Assembly: GCA_026168455.1 (NCBI GenBank)
Contig: CM047428.1
Span: 88,244,594 to 88,308,593, forward strand
DNA length: 64,000 bases
Reading direction: 5' to 3'
DNA from: Theocolax elegans
Taxonomy: Eukaryota > Arthropoda > Insecta > Hymenoptera > Cerocephalidae
Positions 26,333-39,060 of the stretch are shown here, piece by piece. Each line of letters opens with the position of its first letter. Positions within the stretch are counted from its first letter, which is position 1. The position numbers and the translations under genes are program-made. The notes beneath the pieces were generated by a model that searched no databases, was not told the DNA's origin, and saw nothing but the letters and a program-made list of their open reading frames with translations.

Positions 26333-29300
26333 AGCGATACAATATTCAAGCCGTTTGTTCAAATTTTCGTAAACTTTTCCGGTTACGACGGTTCGTTTTT
26401 CCAATATCGATTTTATTTATATATTTTATATTTATTTTTTCTATCAAACGCGATTCACTTATATATATATATACACATATGTTATTCTTAATACTGCAAA
26501 CAATATCTTGTATAGGTATTTTACTATATAGGTGCGATCATTATTTCATTTGTCAAATGATCACCGATTTCGAAAAGAGTGATTTATTAAAAGATATCGA
26601 TTTACCAATAATAGTCCTTCTGGTAATTGGTATTGCGGACCTTTCGTTGTCGCTTGGTCAATCATCTCACTTAGCACTGTATCTCAGAAGCACACGCACA
26701 CACAGGCACACACAGGCAGTCACAGACGTTCTTCCCCAAAATGTTCTTATCTCTCTTCCGCATTTTCAATCACCATTACCACGTGTCATCGTTTACTTTC
26801 TTCACGCGTACCTGCGGATTTCGAAAAGGGCCGATCGTTAAATACAGCTAAATAGAGTTTATTATCAGGGGCTAATTAGGACATGACTAAAGGTAACACC
26901 GCGCGCCCGCACACGGATGTATATCCACGCGTGACCGTCACGAGTTCCCGCGGAGAACTCGAAGGATAAAGATTCGAGCAGCTCTCGACCGAGAGAACAC
27001 ACGTACCATCATCTTCCCTTCCTCCCTTCCTCTCGCGAGAGAAGAAAGCGATCAAGGTGGGAGTAGAAGAAGAAGAAGAAGAAGAAGATGAAGAAGAAGA
27101 GAGGAAGAAGAAGGGATTGGCGCCCCTTTACCCTCTCCCGCGCTTCATCATCATCTTCTTCATCTCCTTTTTCCTCTCCCTCTCCCTCTCCCTCTCCCTC
27201 CCCCTCACCCTCACCCTCCCCACTGTACCAGAAAGGGCTTAATCATCCAATAACATAACAATGTCGTCGTCATCGAGCGCATGTATATTCGCGAGACTCC
27301 GTGGACATTCCTCGCGTTGACCTTCTCAAACGTGGAAGCCAACAGTTTCGTTAAAGAATGCGCGCGCGTACGTACACACACGCACACACACACACGCTAG
27401 CGCGCGCGCACACGTACTTGCTAAGTCGAGGGGACAGTTCCCTCGGCTAGAAAGGACGACCTTGGCTAAAACTGACGAGTTGCCCTCTTTTGCCGAGGAG
27501 CCCGACATTTTTCCCCGATTCGAAGCAAAAAAATCAAAAGACACCAAGTACGATCGCATCTAACTTTTTTCACGATATATCCCGGAATATATCTGACTTG
27601 TACTGACCAACGATCGAACGGATAATCTGTTATGCGTTAACGATATATCGATTAATAAGGGGGACGTCGCGCTCGATTCATACCAATCATACCGATCCAC
27701 TGAATTCCGAAGATCAACGATTAATAAAAACACTACTCCAGATAAATGTAACAACACTTTTACTTTTTTTTTTACATTTTTCTTCATTTTATCTATCCTC
27801 TCTGATTATGTCATCCATTGACCGAGAAAACAAACTTTTAAACAATTTCATTCTTTAGGGGGGTACAACCAGAAATATTCATATTTGAGTTTAAGTATCG
27901 AAATTACAGGGATCTATTTTTATCAACCTAAATTAAGGGATGATGTCACAGTCAATTCTTGCCGATCGACCATTCAAAAAATACTGTTATAATTTCATCT
28001 TCTGTACCGCCTTGGTCACCAGTCAAATGTGTGGTACCTTCCTTTTATTTAAACTTTTTTCAAACTTTTTCAAAAATATTGATGCACTCAAAAACAGGTT
28101 CGAAAGAAAATTCTTCTGAAATCTATGATTCTAGCTTCAGAAAGAAATGAATAGTTGAATTTAATGCATCAATATTTTAAATTGAAATTTAATAGATACA
28201 GTACGTCTTATTAGTTTATTTGATGAAAATACGTTTTGTTCGTCTCCGTTAACTCGATCGGTATAATAATTAGAGTATTACGTATCCCGTTAATCACGAG
28301 TCAAGTGCCTTTTAATAGAATAACATTTTAAAATTCTTAATGAATTGGGTGTTTACCTTTTTACGGAAATTATCCAACGTGAACGATCGAGTGATTACCG
28401 GTTATTATCTCGGTCCGTTACGCGATCGGTAACCGATTTTTTGTAATTACTATCATCTATACCTATACGTCCGATGTTTATAATGATGGAACTTCACTTT
28501 TAACTACGTTTATTTTATTTTAACTTTAATTATTTATAATTAAGTACACAAAAAAGAAGCAGTTCGAGAACCACTAAGTATAATAAAAGTTTCAAGTCCA
28601 TTGACTTTACAATGTTTATGGATGCATTAAACGTTATTAGTCTTACTGTTGTTCTTATTTTCATTAAATACTTGTCGAGTACTACCAAGTGGCCAAAAAA
28701 TTTAATAATATCTACGACTATGAAACGTTTGATATTCAATATACAAAATTATGCATTTTTGTTTCTAAAATATCTGTAAAGTTTAGTAAAATGTAAAACA
28801 ATTTTTATCCGAATGAACGTATCTATTTTTAATAACAGACAAGTAATTAGTTATTGTTGTATTTTAAACTTGGATAAGTATGACGATTATCCAGATAGAT
28901 TCTGAGAGATCAGATTATAATCCATAATCCAGAACTAATGTAGAGGGCGTGGACTGTTATTAATTACATTATACTTGTATTTATCTAAATTATTTATTTT
29001 TTGTAACTTTAAAAAAATGTCCAATTAGGATTTTGGACTATTAGCCGATTGTAAAAAGGGAAGAATATTGCTGAGTAATGATTCAGGGTTTATTGACGTA
29101 TAACATATATAGATAAAACCAGTGTATCCCAAAATATATTGCGTATTCAGAGAGTTATAAAGAGGATATAAACACCCGGCATCTTAAATTTGAGTAATCG
29201 GATCTGAGATTCGATGCGTATAACTGCAGTAAGAACAATAAAGATATCTTCTCCTTGTATATTAATGAATTATCGATGAAAGTACAAAAATGATAATAAG

Positions 29301-30561
29301 AGTGTAAGAGTGTAAGAATGCATAGAACATTTGAGAAAGTCCATTAAAACTATAGTGAGATACATAACCGCAGATAAGTATAATTCGATAAAAGATGGTA
29401 AATACTGTGTGGGCGAAGAGTGAACGATTAAAGTGTTGTATACGCATGGTGCCGAATAAAAATTTGGTTTAAATTCTAAAGGAATAAGGTAGTATAATGT
29501 TTCCGGACGCGATGCGCCTGCTTGACCACCTGAAAATCGGGAATAATTATTCTATAGAGATAGAATATCCGCGCGTACAATGAAATTTGAAGAATAATTC
29601 AGATCGTGAGAAATCGAAAGAATCGCGTGCACCTACAGATTCCCTCTCGAGGAGTATACGAGAAAAAGGAGAGCGTGCATGGATAGTGAAAGAGAGGGAG
29701 AAACGCAGCGACCTTACTCTCCCTCGTCGAGGGAATCAAGATCACGAATCCCGCGGCACTGCACCCGGACAACCAAACGAATAGACCACACTTTTCCCCT
29801 CGCATATACATACATAGACGGTTCCGTCGATGAAAAAAGAGAGGACGGAAAGTTAAAAGTTAAGGCAAATATGGTTACGATAAACCGGTACAAGATTTAT
29901 CCCCTGATCCACATCTGCGTGTACTTGTGCAGCCTATATGCGTCCATGCGCCTAGAGAATTCGTTTCTATAACCATGCCTCCAGCACGTACATGTTTTTC
30001 CTACATCATCATACCAAATTATTTTGATTTCAATGGACATCGTATATTATCTCGTAACTAATATACTCCACATTATCTATAATTGTTAGAAATCCTACAC
30101 CTATAAAAATATAACGATTAAAAAGATTTCATTCGGTTGTAACTATATATACTCTCATATATAGTAATACTGTACAATTATTTTTTTTATCATCGATATT
30201 CATATTTATTTCATGTAATATCCATTTGTCAAAAATTCAGATAGTTTTACACCTAATCGCAATCAAAATGTTTATCATTGATTTTTCTAATGAATCACTT
30301 TTCCACGAGGATATATATATATCTTCCACACGATGGAAAGCTTAAAATTCTTCAAGTTTCTAAGAATTCTTGAATAGTATGATAAAGACCATTGAATTAC
30401 CTAATAACGATTCAGTACCTAATATCCCTAGTAGAAATCCTATCACAAATATCTAACGTTTTTTAAGTCAATTAATGCCAAAATATTAAGGAAACGGATT
30501 GCATCCAGCAGCTTGCAGGATATCTTCCCAAAAGTTATTCTCTATTAAAGCTAAATTTCCC

Positions 30562-30943
30562 AAAAAGAGCTTCAGTTTAAACACTAGTAACTTCTATACT
30601 ATCAAATATTAACATTTAAATAAAAGTTTAATGAAAATCTGAGATAAAATAGATATAATTTAAAAGACACGCTCAAATCCGTTAAAATGGAGCAAAGTTA
30701 CAGTCGAATGAAGAATTTGAAGATATTTTAACGAAAATTAGACACTACAAAGTTTATTGATTTTTTAAGCTAAATTACTTCATATTTTTAATTTGGTCGT
30801 AACATTCCTCCATTCCAACGGATTCGAGCGTATTTTTTTTCTAAGTATATCTATTTTATCTCAGCTTTTCATTAAACTTTAGTCTGAATGTTAATATTTG
30901 ATAGTATATAGAAGTTGCAAGTATTTGACGTAAAGCTTTTTTT
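30562..30943. mobile_element. Palindromic foldback element, 382 bp
   Basis: The left half, including CAACTTCTA-like and TACTATCAAATATTAACATT segments, reappears in reverse complement in the right half with arm identity around 80-85 percent. The arms meet near 30,750. The motif AAATCCGT...AAAATGGAG lies in each arm and resembles the arm content of the element at 40,357. No coding sequence is present. Confidence 0.72.
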
Positions 30944-33586
30944 GTGTATAACTGTCGTAAAATCGATTGTTGGGGTCTACGGCTCTGGGTATCTTTACAT
31001 ATACTTATACGATCTGTTTCCCGAACATATAATGGTCTCCTTGCAAGCGTGTTTTAGACCAGTAGAAATCGTATCCCATTAAATAAGTAATGGATTGACT
31101 CTTTTAATAAAATGACCCGAAAAATTTGCCCATTTTTCTCCTTCCGATGGCAATACTTTCTCTCGCATTTTTGTTTAATATCTAGTTTCAATCTAGTTTT
31201 TACCCATTAGTGTACTATTCAAAATAGTTACATTTATCTTCGTAATTACTACGTTAAAAATGAGTCGCAAATGAAATAAATGTTTTAAAAATCTAATTAA
31301 TTCTATAGAGGAAGACAATTAATTAAATTCTATAGAGACGACAAATTAACGTTACTATTCAAGGGGACAATTTAAATTATATATATCGTGACCATCGACA
31401 CGATCAAAATTTTAACACTTTTCCTTATAAAGATTGCTATATTTTAGGTTAATAGATTCACCACTCCTTTAATATTAACACCATTTGATTTTATATAGGT
31501 TATAATTATTATTGAACACCTAACAAGTCTATCAATTGACACTGCAGTTCTAAATTGTCTGAAGGTACGAATTACCTAAAATAAATTATTCATAAAGATT
31601 ATTAGATTTATCGATATACTCATCGTGAAGAAAACGACATAATCAGCTCACTACATATTAAGCGGTTACTAATATTTACAAATGTTCGTCAAGGCAATTA
31701 AACCTACTCAGATTTCATTAAATACTCCAGTAGAAATTGAAGATTTTGAGGTGAAGTTGAAGAATTGTTGTTCGGTCATTAATTACAAATTTAATTATAG
31801 GTTTTGGTCAAATGTCTAGAAAATCGTTTCGTACATCCTCCGACATGCATCAAATGTTATTAATATTTAACACTGTAAACATTATAAGAAAATAATATAA
31901 AATGGAAAAATGTATAAATGAATAAGAGTATACGAGTAACCGATAAAATCCAAAATTATTTTTCAACGACATATATCGACATCCGTCGATTCTTAAAACA
32001 TCGAGTTCCGTATAAATATTTTCATCGCTAATTATCCTTAACGACGCGCATTCAATTATAATGTATAGGTGTATAATCGTGTATGTGTGTGTGTGTGTGT
32101 GCGCGCGCGCGCGTAGATTAATACATATACCTATGTAGATGCGTGTATACACGTATAATGCAGGGATAAATAATGTTGATAACCGCGGATTGTCAGAGAT
32201 AGTGAATAAAACGGGCCGAGTATACAGCATTATAGGGCATAGATATATATACGCGATCCGATTCATTATAGGAAGCGATTCGAAGAAATTCCATTCGATC
32301 CGAGGGTAAAGCTAAACCCCGCGCGCTCGTGTCTGCGTGTGCGTGAATATATATACCCAATTTGATAAATGGCCTTGTTCGCGAAAAAACGCGTTCATTT
32401 GCAACAGCCTGTATACCTTAGAGGAAAATGTGGATCGTCAAAGGAATCCCCATTGTCCTTCTCTCTCTCTCTCTCTCTCTCTCTCAAGTCCTTTCCTTTA
32501 CCGCCACGGGGGGTTATTTATATATTTATTCTGTCGTTTCGTATACGTCTTTTTTCCTCGCTATTACCTCTTATCACGCGGGGACGTACTGCTCTCGAAC
32601 GTCAATGTTGCTTACGCGATTTATACGACAAACGATCTATCATTTGGGATCATTGCCAATTAACGGTTCTCCAACTAATAACACCTGCGATTGATTATCC
32701 GTTTCCGACGTTTTATTTATTCACCAATGTGGGATGGATGGAACAATCCGAAAGAATCTATATTCCTTTGACTTTTTTCGCGATCTACTTTATCGACCAT
32801 CTAATTATAGGTAGAGCCATTGGATTTACTAAATTATAATATTAAGAGGGTGTTCTACTCAATTATTATTACCGACAGAGTCCATTGAGGACGAACAAAA
32901 CAATTCTAGCTAAATAAATGTAGTAAATTTCGAAAAACCAAGCCACCGTTGGCCTTTGTTTCAGTATTATCGTTGCTGGCAGAGTTGAATTTCGTTCAAA
33001 AATATCAATCGCGGTAAATCGCGGTGCGAAAACAAAGGTTTTAATGACATCGTATAGAGCGTCTGGTCTATATCTGACCACTTATTTCATAACTAACTTA
33101 TTGTCACACTTATTGTCCCAAAATATTCGGAAGCACTCTTACTTTTAACCATTAATCGATAACTATTCACTCTCGAGTGAGTTCCCGTTGAATAAACCTT
33201 GAACCTTACCTTTTTCTTAAGACCCCTATTTCCAATAGCCAAAAGCCATGCTTAACAAAATTTATTGCATTAACTTTTTAAATTCTATTATTTTAAATAA
33301 ACGACATATATGTATATCATGACGAAACTAATTGAATACTATTTCCTAGAAAGCGGTGTCAAAAAAGATTGTTCGCGTCTAAGCATAGCTGGATCAATCA
33401 CTATAACGTTATTATCCGGCACAGGAAAACAGGAGCAGACGAAACTTCATTTTTCCGTAATCTAACATCACACTCGAATAGATTTACAAAAATGTGCTTA
33501 AAACATTTAAATTCTCTTGTTGATAGGCTCAAGTATTATTAATCGTGCTCTTACGCACACGAAACATATGAGGAGCCAGATATATA
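30944..33586. other. Gene-free stretch
   Basis: It holds TG/CG microsatellite DNA (32,083-32,112) and a (CT)n tract (32,459-32,484). The frames at 32,337-32,839 run through the (CT)n tract and show no recognisable domain. Confidence 0.5.
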
Positions 33587-33827
33587 TTAACCTTTAGAGG
33601 ACGGGATGGCCCCTATACGGGCCATGCCCATGATCGACCCTTTACATGTGTTAGTTTTGAGATGTGAGACATCACAAAAACTCGATTTTTATAGAAAAGT
33701 GAGAGAAAACAGTAAATCCAAATCCCCGTCCTCTAAAGGTTAAAGGTGATCCGATGTTTTTAGACATTAATTTTATTGAAAAAAGAAGCTTTTTTGAACC
33801 AGAAAATTCCCGTCCTCTAAAGGTTAA
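33587..33827. mobile_element. piggyBac-type MITE with a duplicated right end
   Basis: A TTAA at 33,587-33,590 is followed by CCTTTAGAGGACGGG. The inverted copy CCCGTCCTCTAAAGG ends at 33,739 and is followed by a second TTAA (33,740-33,743). A TTAA target duplication with CCYTT... ends is the hallmark of the piggyBac superfamily. A second copy of the same right end finishes at 33,823, again followed by TTAA. The basic element is 149 bp with no coding capacity. Confidence 0.82.
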
Positions 33828-34272
33828 AAATATTACTTAAACCTCTGAAAGTCACGAATTTTACGACAAGTGAAAAGATCGCAGATTCGCGACTCGATGG
33901 TGGAAAATATCGAAAACCGCTATTTCCACGAGAAAACGCATGATAACAGGTGACATTTGCTCGGTCGGTAACTATAACGTCGAGCACTTCGTTACCATTT
34001 GAGTTGATACGGTCGGTAACGCTAACAACTAACAACTAACAATAAGACAGGACACTCCGTTACCGTGTCAATTAACTCGGTCGATAACGATTGAATGTGA
34101 TATCTCTTATCATCCAATGAGAAACACCTCGTTTATCGACTACCGCGAGTTATTCGTCGTTTATCGTATGCCGCCAGTTATTCAATCAATCATTACGCCA
34201 TTTTTGTACGGTAATTTTCTTAACTATTACTAGATGGTGTACTACTATCGTAGATAGAAATATTTTCACAGA
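33828..34272. other. Gene-free stretch with CGGTCGGTAAC motifs
   Basis: Several diverged copies of CGGTCGGTAAC(G) occur at about 33,960, 34,008 and 34,078, with an AACTAACAACTAACAA run at 34,022-34,040. The same motif appears near 51,430 and 56,585, which suggests a dispersed repeat family. No gene is seen. Confidence 0.5.
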
Positions 34273-34404
34273 GCCTTATTCAGTAATTTTAACGCAAGCG
34301 CTAAGTTCGATTTAACGCCAAAATTTGTCGATGAAACTCATTTAACGAACACATTTTGGCGTTAAGTCGTACTTAGCGCTTGCGTTAAAATTACTGAATA
34401 AGGC
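34273..34404. mobile_element. Hairpin MITE, 132 bp
   Basis: GCCTTATTCAGTAATTTTAA at the left is an exact inverted copy of the right end. The match continues through AACGCAAGCGCTAAGT and TTAACGCCAAAAT to a short loop near 34,340. Arm identity is very high, so the insertion is recent or the hairpin is maintained. Confidence 0.88.
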
Positions 34405-35742
34405 CCCAGATAGTAATATTGTAGTATTGTAGTCATAAATAATAGTATACTACACATAATAACAGAGTATAATTAGAATAATTTAATTAAATCTTTCCTT
34501 CGCAAATATTTTGTTGTGAAAACGAATTATACGAGAAAAGTTGCTCATCTGTACCTGCAATTTTGTTAAATTATGACAATAAGTAAGGAATATATGGGAC
34601 ATTTGTACGTTAACTGAACGGATCAAAATTTTAAAATCCACTAAATGTTAGGTAAAAGCTGGACATATTTTCCATGTTCCTTAAAAAGAATTAAGTGACA
34701 AAAATAATTTTTTAAAAGTTATTCTCACAAACAATGAGTTTTTTCAATATTTTGGTTTAATGGTCCGGAATTTTCCTATTTTTTGCAATTCTTTAAACTT
34801 AAACAACTTTGTTCTATAGATAATTTGTAAAGTTGAATAAAAAAAATCTCCAATCCTTGATACTATTTAACATTACTTTTAACAAATTATCGTAAGATAC
34901 TGTTTGAGAAAGCTACGACATTTGGATCTTTCAAGATTCCTGGTCTTACTTTATATACGATTATTTGTATGGTGCGTAAATAAATTTAGATAATTGATAA
35001 TGATCCGAGATTATAAAGCAGCTATTTCCTCAGCTTTTTCATAGATTCTTATTAAAGAAATCGTTTTAATATATTTGCCAAAAAATGTTTAAGATAATTA
35101 TTAATAATTAATAGTCAGTGATATTATCGATTAATCCATACTTGAAATAGCGGCGAAATTTTAATTATATCTGTTACGTATTCGCCGTACCCCCAAACGT
35201 TACGGTTTCTGTAAGAGGAAAAAATAAACTATAAAAAAACCTGGAATAAGAAAAAGAGAATAAACATAAATATTAACGTAAACAAGCGTGCAAGTACAAT
35301 TGTCCCATTGTAAAAAAAAGAAAGAAAGAACAAAAGAACGAAAGAACGAAAGAAATAAAAGTAAAGTAAGGTACGAGGGGACGCGAGAGGTAATTTAAAA
35401 TATACCTTATATATATTATAAAAAAATAAAAAATTCAAGCGTGGTATAAGAACGTTCTTTAAAACCCGTCGATCATTTCGAAAAAGTTCATTAAAAAATA
35501 AAACCGTGTATATTATTCTTATTATCATCCAAGTCAGGTGTACGAATCGAGGTTAGTACATAAGCTCGACCAGTTCAACATTTATTATTCAATGGATACA
35601 TCAATCGCCGTCGTTCAAGCTATTTTAAATAAATCCCTCAATCGTATATTATATTAATAATAAAAAATAAATATAAAGGAAACGATTCTTTTTTTTACGT
35701 TGCGCGCATATTTCAGTTGAGTATATACTTCGGTTGAACGTT
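34405..35742. other. Gene-free stretch upstream of the odorant receptor
   Basis: AT-rich, with no splice-bounded open exon recognised. It includes an AAAGAACG short repeat (35,320-35,355). Any promoter for the receptor at 35,743 would be here, but no motif stands out. Confidence 0.45.
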
Positions 35743-37201
35743 ATGGAATTCCAGCGGGTATTCGATAATTATTATTTTATTACGAATGGAGTTTGGTCGA
35801 GTCGGCAATTTTGGGAAAGAAATCTTGAAAGATTGTTTATCGCTATCGTTTACGTATATTTCCTGAAGAACGCTCAGGTATTGTTTTACGAGAACTCTCA
35901 TGTATATAGTGGAAATATATTTGGTTGCTGAATTTTTCTTAAATTCGGTAAACGTAGGCTCAAAATTATTTATAACTATAGTATATGACGATTTGAACTT
36001 GTAACAAAGTTTTTAGTAAAGTTTAAGATTGATTTAGCCACTATTATCCCAAATGATTTGGGAATGTCAGTTACTTTTCCCCATTTTACGTACAAAACTT
36101 TAACATTTCGCCGATTTTGGCATGGAGTGGGGAAAAGGGAACGATCGGCAGTATAATAAACAAAATATAGAAAAAAGTTAGTATGCTATGTATCTTGTTA
36201 TACAAAAAATGTTAAACTTGACAAAACAATTAATATTAAATATCATTGGCAATCGTTGGCAAAGTTAGTCAGTGTTAAAAAAAAGATTTTTCCACTAAGG
36301 AAGAAAAAAAATTTGATATATATAGTATAAGTTAATGCATCGAATTTTAGATTTTAAGATACGTTCTCGAAGATCGGTATTTCAAAAGAAAACGTTCAAT
36401 TGGATTAGCGTACTTTGGAAATATTGTTGGTTTGTTCATCGGTGGCAATGAGGTAAGTATTGAAATGGAACTTTGATTTATTTTCGAACGTAAGATAATT
36501 AGGTTTCTCATTTTAGATTTGGTACTTTTGCGAATCGATGTCGAGAAATTGGCAGAGCGCAATCGACGAGATAGAAAAAATAATTGATAAATATTCGTCT
36601 TACGCAGCTGTTGCGTATACTGGTAATAAGCATACGAGCGTAGTTTTTTAAATTTATTTTCTTTCTCTATAATATTAACGGGATGTATTATTTTATGCAA
36701 TATTTTGTGCATACACCCAATTATAAAGAAAATCTACCTTTGTGAATTTTTTCTCCGAAAATATGCGTAATTATATGCGTCGGCAACGATTAAGTATTGA
36801 TAACCCGTTACGAAAAGATGGTTCGTTTTATAAATGAACAATTATATTTTTTCTTAAACATATCAGTATCGAATATAGAATTTTATGAAATTAAATGTTG
36901 ATTACGTAATATTTTACAGGATAAATTTTGTTTAAAACTTCTTTACAGCTTGTCGATGTGCAAGTATTGTCCCGGTAGAGTCGATTGGATCTAACCTAAT
37001 CAGCGTGATCTTAGCTAGAAATGTATCATCTATAAAATCCTTGTGTATTCGTTATATCGAATACACCTTTGTCAATAAGGAAAAATATATTTTCTACTCG
37101 TATCTTCATTCGTTCGTTATTCCTACCTACTGCACGAGTACCGTTGGTACAAATTCCGCTACATGGATGCAGCACGCTTTCGACATCTTCAATTTGATTG
37201 C
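35743..37201 (+). CDS. Insect odorant receptor (7tm_6), 3' end missing
   Basis: Four exons join in phase: 35,743-35,877 (45 codons from ATG), 36,351-36,452 (34 codons), 36,517-36,622 (35 codons plus 1 base) and 36,949-37,201 (ending phase 2 at a GTAAGT donor). All have AG acceptors and GT donors. The start reads MEFQRVFDNYYFITNGVWSS, like the FDNYY/W N-terminus of hymenopteran ORs. The third exon gives the SMSRNWQSAIDEIEKIIDKY cytosolic block. The fourth has VNKEKYIFYSYLHSF followed by TWMQHAFDIFNLIA, matching the conserved EKYFYPILLH...YVQHACG...I block. Such receptors form odor-gated channels with Orco in sensory neuron membranes. The usual TM6-TM7 exons (about 120-150 residues, expected within 2 kb) were not found, and the second exon is short for the TM1-TM2 region. 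A pseudogene or fragment is as likely as a gene with distant exons. Confidence 0.62.
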
Positions 37202-37694
37202 GTAAGTAAATATTTGATTTTTATGGGGTTTTCTTTTTACGTTTAGGGGTGTATATATATATATGTATCCGCCATATATTAGGTAAGCCACCATTTTTAG
37301 ATTCAATTGACTACAATTTTTGATATATTATTATTTGATTAGTTAATTCTCTAAATATTATAAATATATAATCCAGTTGGAATTCCATTGTTGGAATCAT
37401 TGAATAAATCTTAGTGTTAAATTCACTCGAAATCTTGTACTGATTGAAACGTTCACGAACTGTTATGAGTTAAACAGGCAAGTGTAAAATTCTAATTATT
37501 TGAGTTCAGATTGAATAACCCAATAACAACTAACCAAAAGTTCACTTAAATATTTATAATTTTATGCGCACTTTTTTCGCCCAAATGCCCATTTTTTGAA
37601 AAGTTGCCCATCACGTCGAGCTGTCTCTATTACGGAGATTTCGTACATGAAGAGAGGAATCACAGACCTAGTATGTGAATGGCCCCAGAAACTG
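37202..37694. other. Intron-like sequence after the last OR exon seen
   Basis: It opens with a GTAAGT donor at 37,202. No matching downstream acceptor and coding exon was found before the inverted-repeat element that follows. It has a short (TA)n tract at 37,250-37,265. Confidence 0.45.
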
Positions 37695-38270
37695 ATAGGT
37701 TGGGCGCTCACAGGATGACTCTCCGAGTCTAACCGCGCCGAGTGAAGCTTTGAGAACTTCACAGTGCCGCTTGATGGTGCCTCCTTTATCATGATTCAAA
37801 TAAATAAGGGCATTGTATTTAGATTTACTTATTTTAAGTATAATAAAAAACAATAAAAATGATATTATTTATTTATAATTCAATTGAATAAAATTAAAAT
37901 ATTATCGATGGTTTTAATCCATCTTATATAGAGATCTGCCAAATACGTTTCCATCGTGCTTATGAGGGATTAAAAAACGTGAGGGATTTGTAGCTACAAA
38001 ATATCAATTGTAAAAATTATAAATATGTATCAACGTATTATTAATTTTAATTAGAAATAAATATTTAAATTTTCATTGTTTTTCATTATTCTTAAAAAAT
38101 CCATCTAATTACAAATTCTTTATTTATTTCAATCATTATAATAAGAAGCCACCAAGCGGCACTGTGAAGTTCTGAAAGCTTCACTCGGCGCGTCCCATCG
38201 AATGATTCGGTGAAACCCAGAGACTCATCCTCTGACTGCCTAAGCTGCGAGTCTATGAGTCGGTGATGAG
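37695..38270. mobile_element. Inverted-repeat element downstream of the odorant receptor
   Basis: The left arm (about 37,695-37,815) contains GCGCCGAGTGAAGCTTTGAG and CACAGTGCCGCTTGATGG. The right arm (about 38,112-38,270) carries the inverted equivalents with a few substitutions, separated by about 300 bp of AT-rich spacer. The arms extend outward to a GAGGATGASTCT segment. No coding sequence is present. Its insertion where the OR 3' exons should lie may explain their absence. Confidence 0.68.
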
Positions 38271-39060
38271 TACAGTGTATTACCATATAGAAATTCTTGA
38301 AAACATTTCTTGAAAACCATAAGAACCTACTTTGTTTGTCATTTCTTATGGATTTAGAAGAACGACGTAATACAGTTAAAGTTACACTGATTATACACTG
38401 GGAAAGAATTTTCTGAAAAAGATTGCCGTAATAACACGGTAAACCTAGGAGGTACATCAGCTGTTTGACTATAAAACGTATCAGTTTAATTATCTCCTTG
38501 TACTTAAAAATTTCTACTTAATTCTCAAACAGTCACGTTTTTATTCAATCAAATTTCACTGAACTCTAGCGTCGTAGCAATTTTAATAACTTATATTCAA
38601 TAAAAATATCTATCTCGATCCTTGAATTTCAGTAAACACTTGCCGGATTATACTTAGAAAGAAGGAAACAATACGGTGAAACGATAAAGAGATCAACTGA
38701 GAAGTCCTCTTTTTCAGAATAATTATTAATTTACATATAGATATTTTGCAACACCACGAAAACATAATATTTTTACGGACTGCACTGCACTCGATAACCG
38801 AAGGATTTCTAAATAAACGCTTAAACCTTTTCAGGAGTTCCTGCGATTTTTACAAGTATTTATTAAAAACATGGAGTTTCTTCAAATTCATTCATATTCC
38901 GCCATGCCGCTCGAGTTCGACTGCCGCCGTTAAAAATTTTCATCGTTAAAAACGCACTTCGATTGTTACGTAACTAACGTGTCAATATATACCTCTGCGA
39001 TAAACGTACGGTTATACGGTTATTTAAATGATTATTTGATATGTTACAGCTTCTAAAACC
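38271..39060. other. Gene-free stretch
   Basis: No recognised exon or repeat. A 67-codon frame at 38,746-38,949 matches no OR exon or other family. Confidence 0.45.

Larger units (their letters stand above)
21863..30561. other. Gene-free stretch with minisatellites and CpG-rich patches
   Basis: No exon of a known family is recognised. Contents include an (AT)n run (22,436-22,481), CpG-rich patches at about 23,450-23,880, 25,250-26,120 and 26,880-27,500, and a cluster of short-period minisatellites at 25,385-26,103. A frame of 120 codons at 26,479-26,841 has hydrophobic stretches but no identifiable family. The GC-rich patches could hold promoters or non-coding exons; nothing decides this. 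Confidence 0.5.

Noticed and set aside
26479..26841. Possible membrane protein of 120 codons
   Set aside because: Two hydrophobic stretches but no family match and a microsatellite-derived middle (THRHTQ). Too little to call.
32337..32839. Overlapping plus-strand frames up to 156 codons
   Set aside because: They run through a (CT)n tract and have no family signature; no splice-supported exon is visible.
36347..36712. Minus-strand frame of 121 codons
   Set aside because: It is the antisense shadow of odorant receptor exons 2 and 3.
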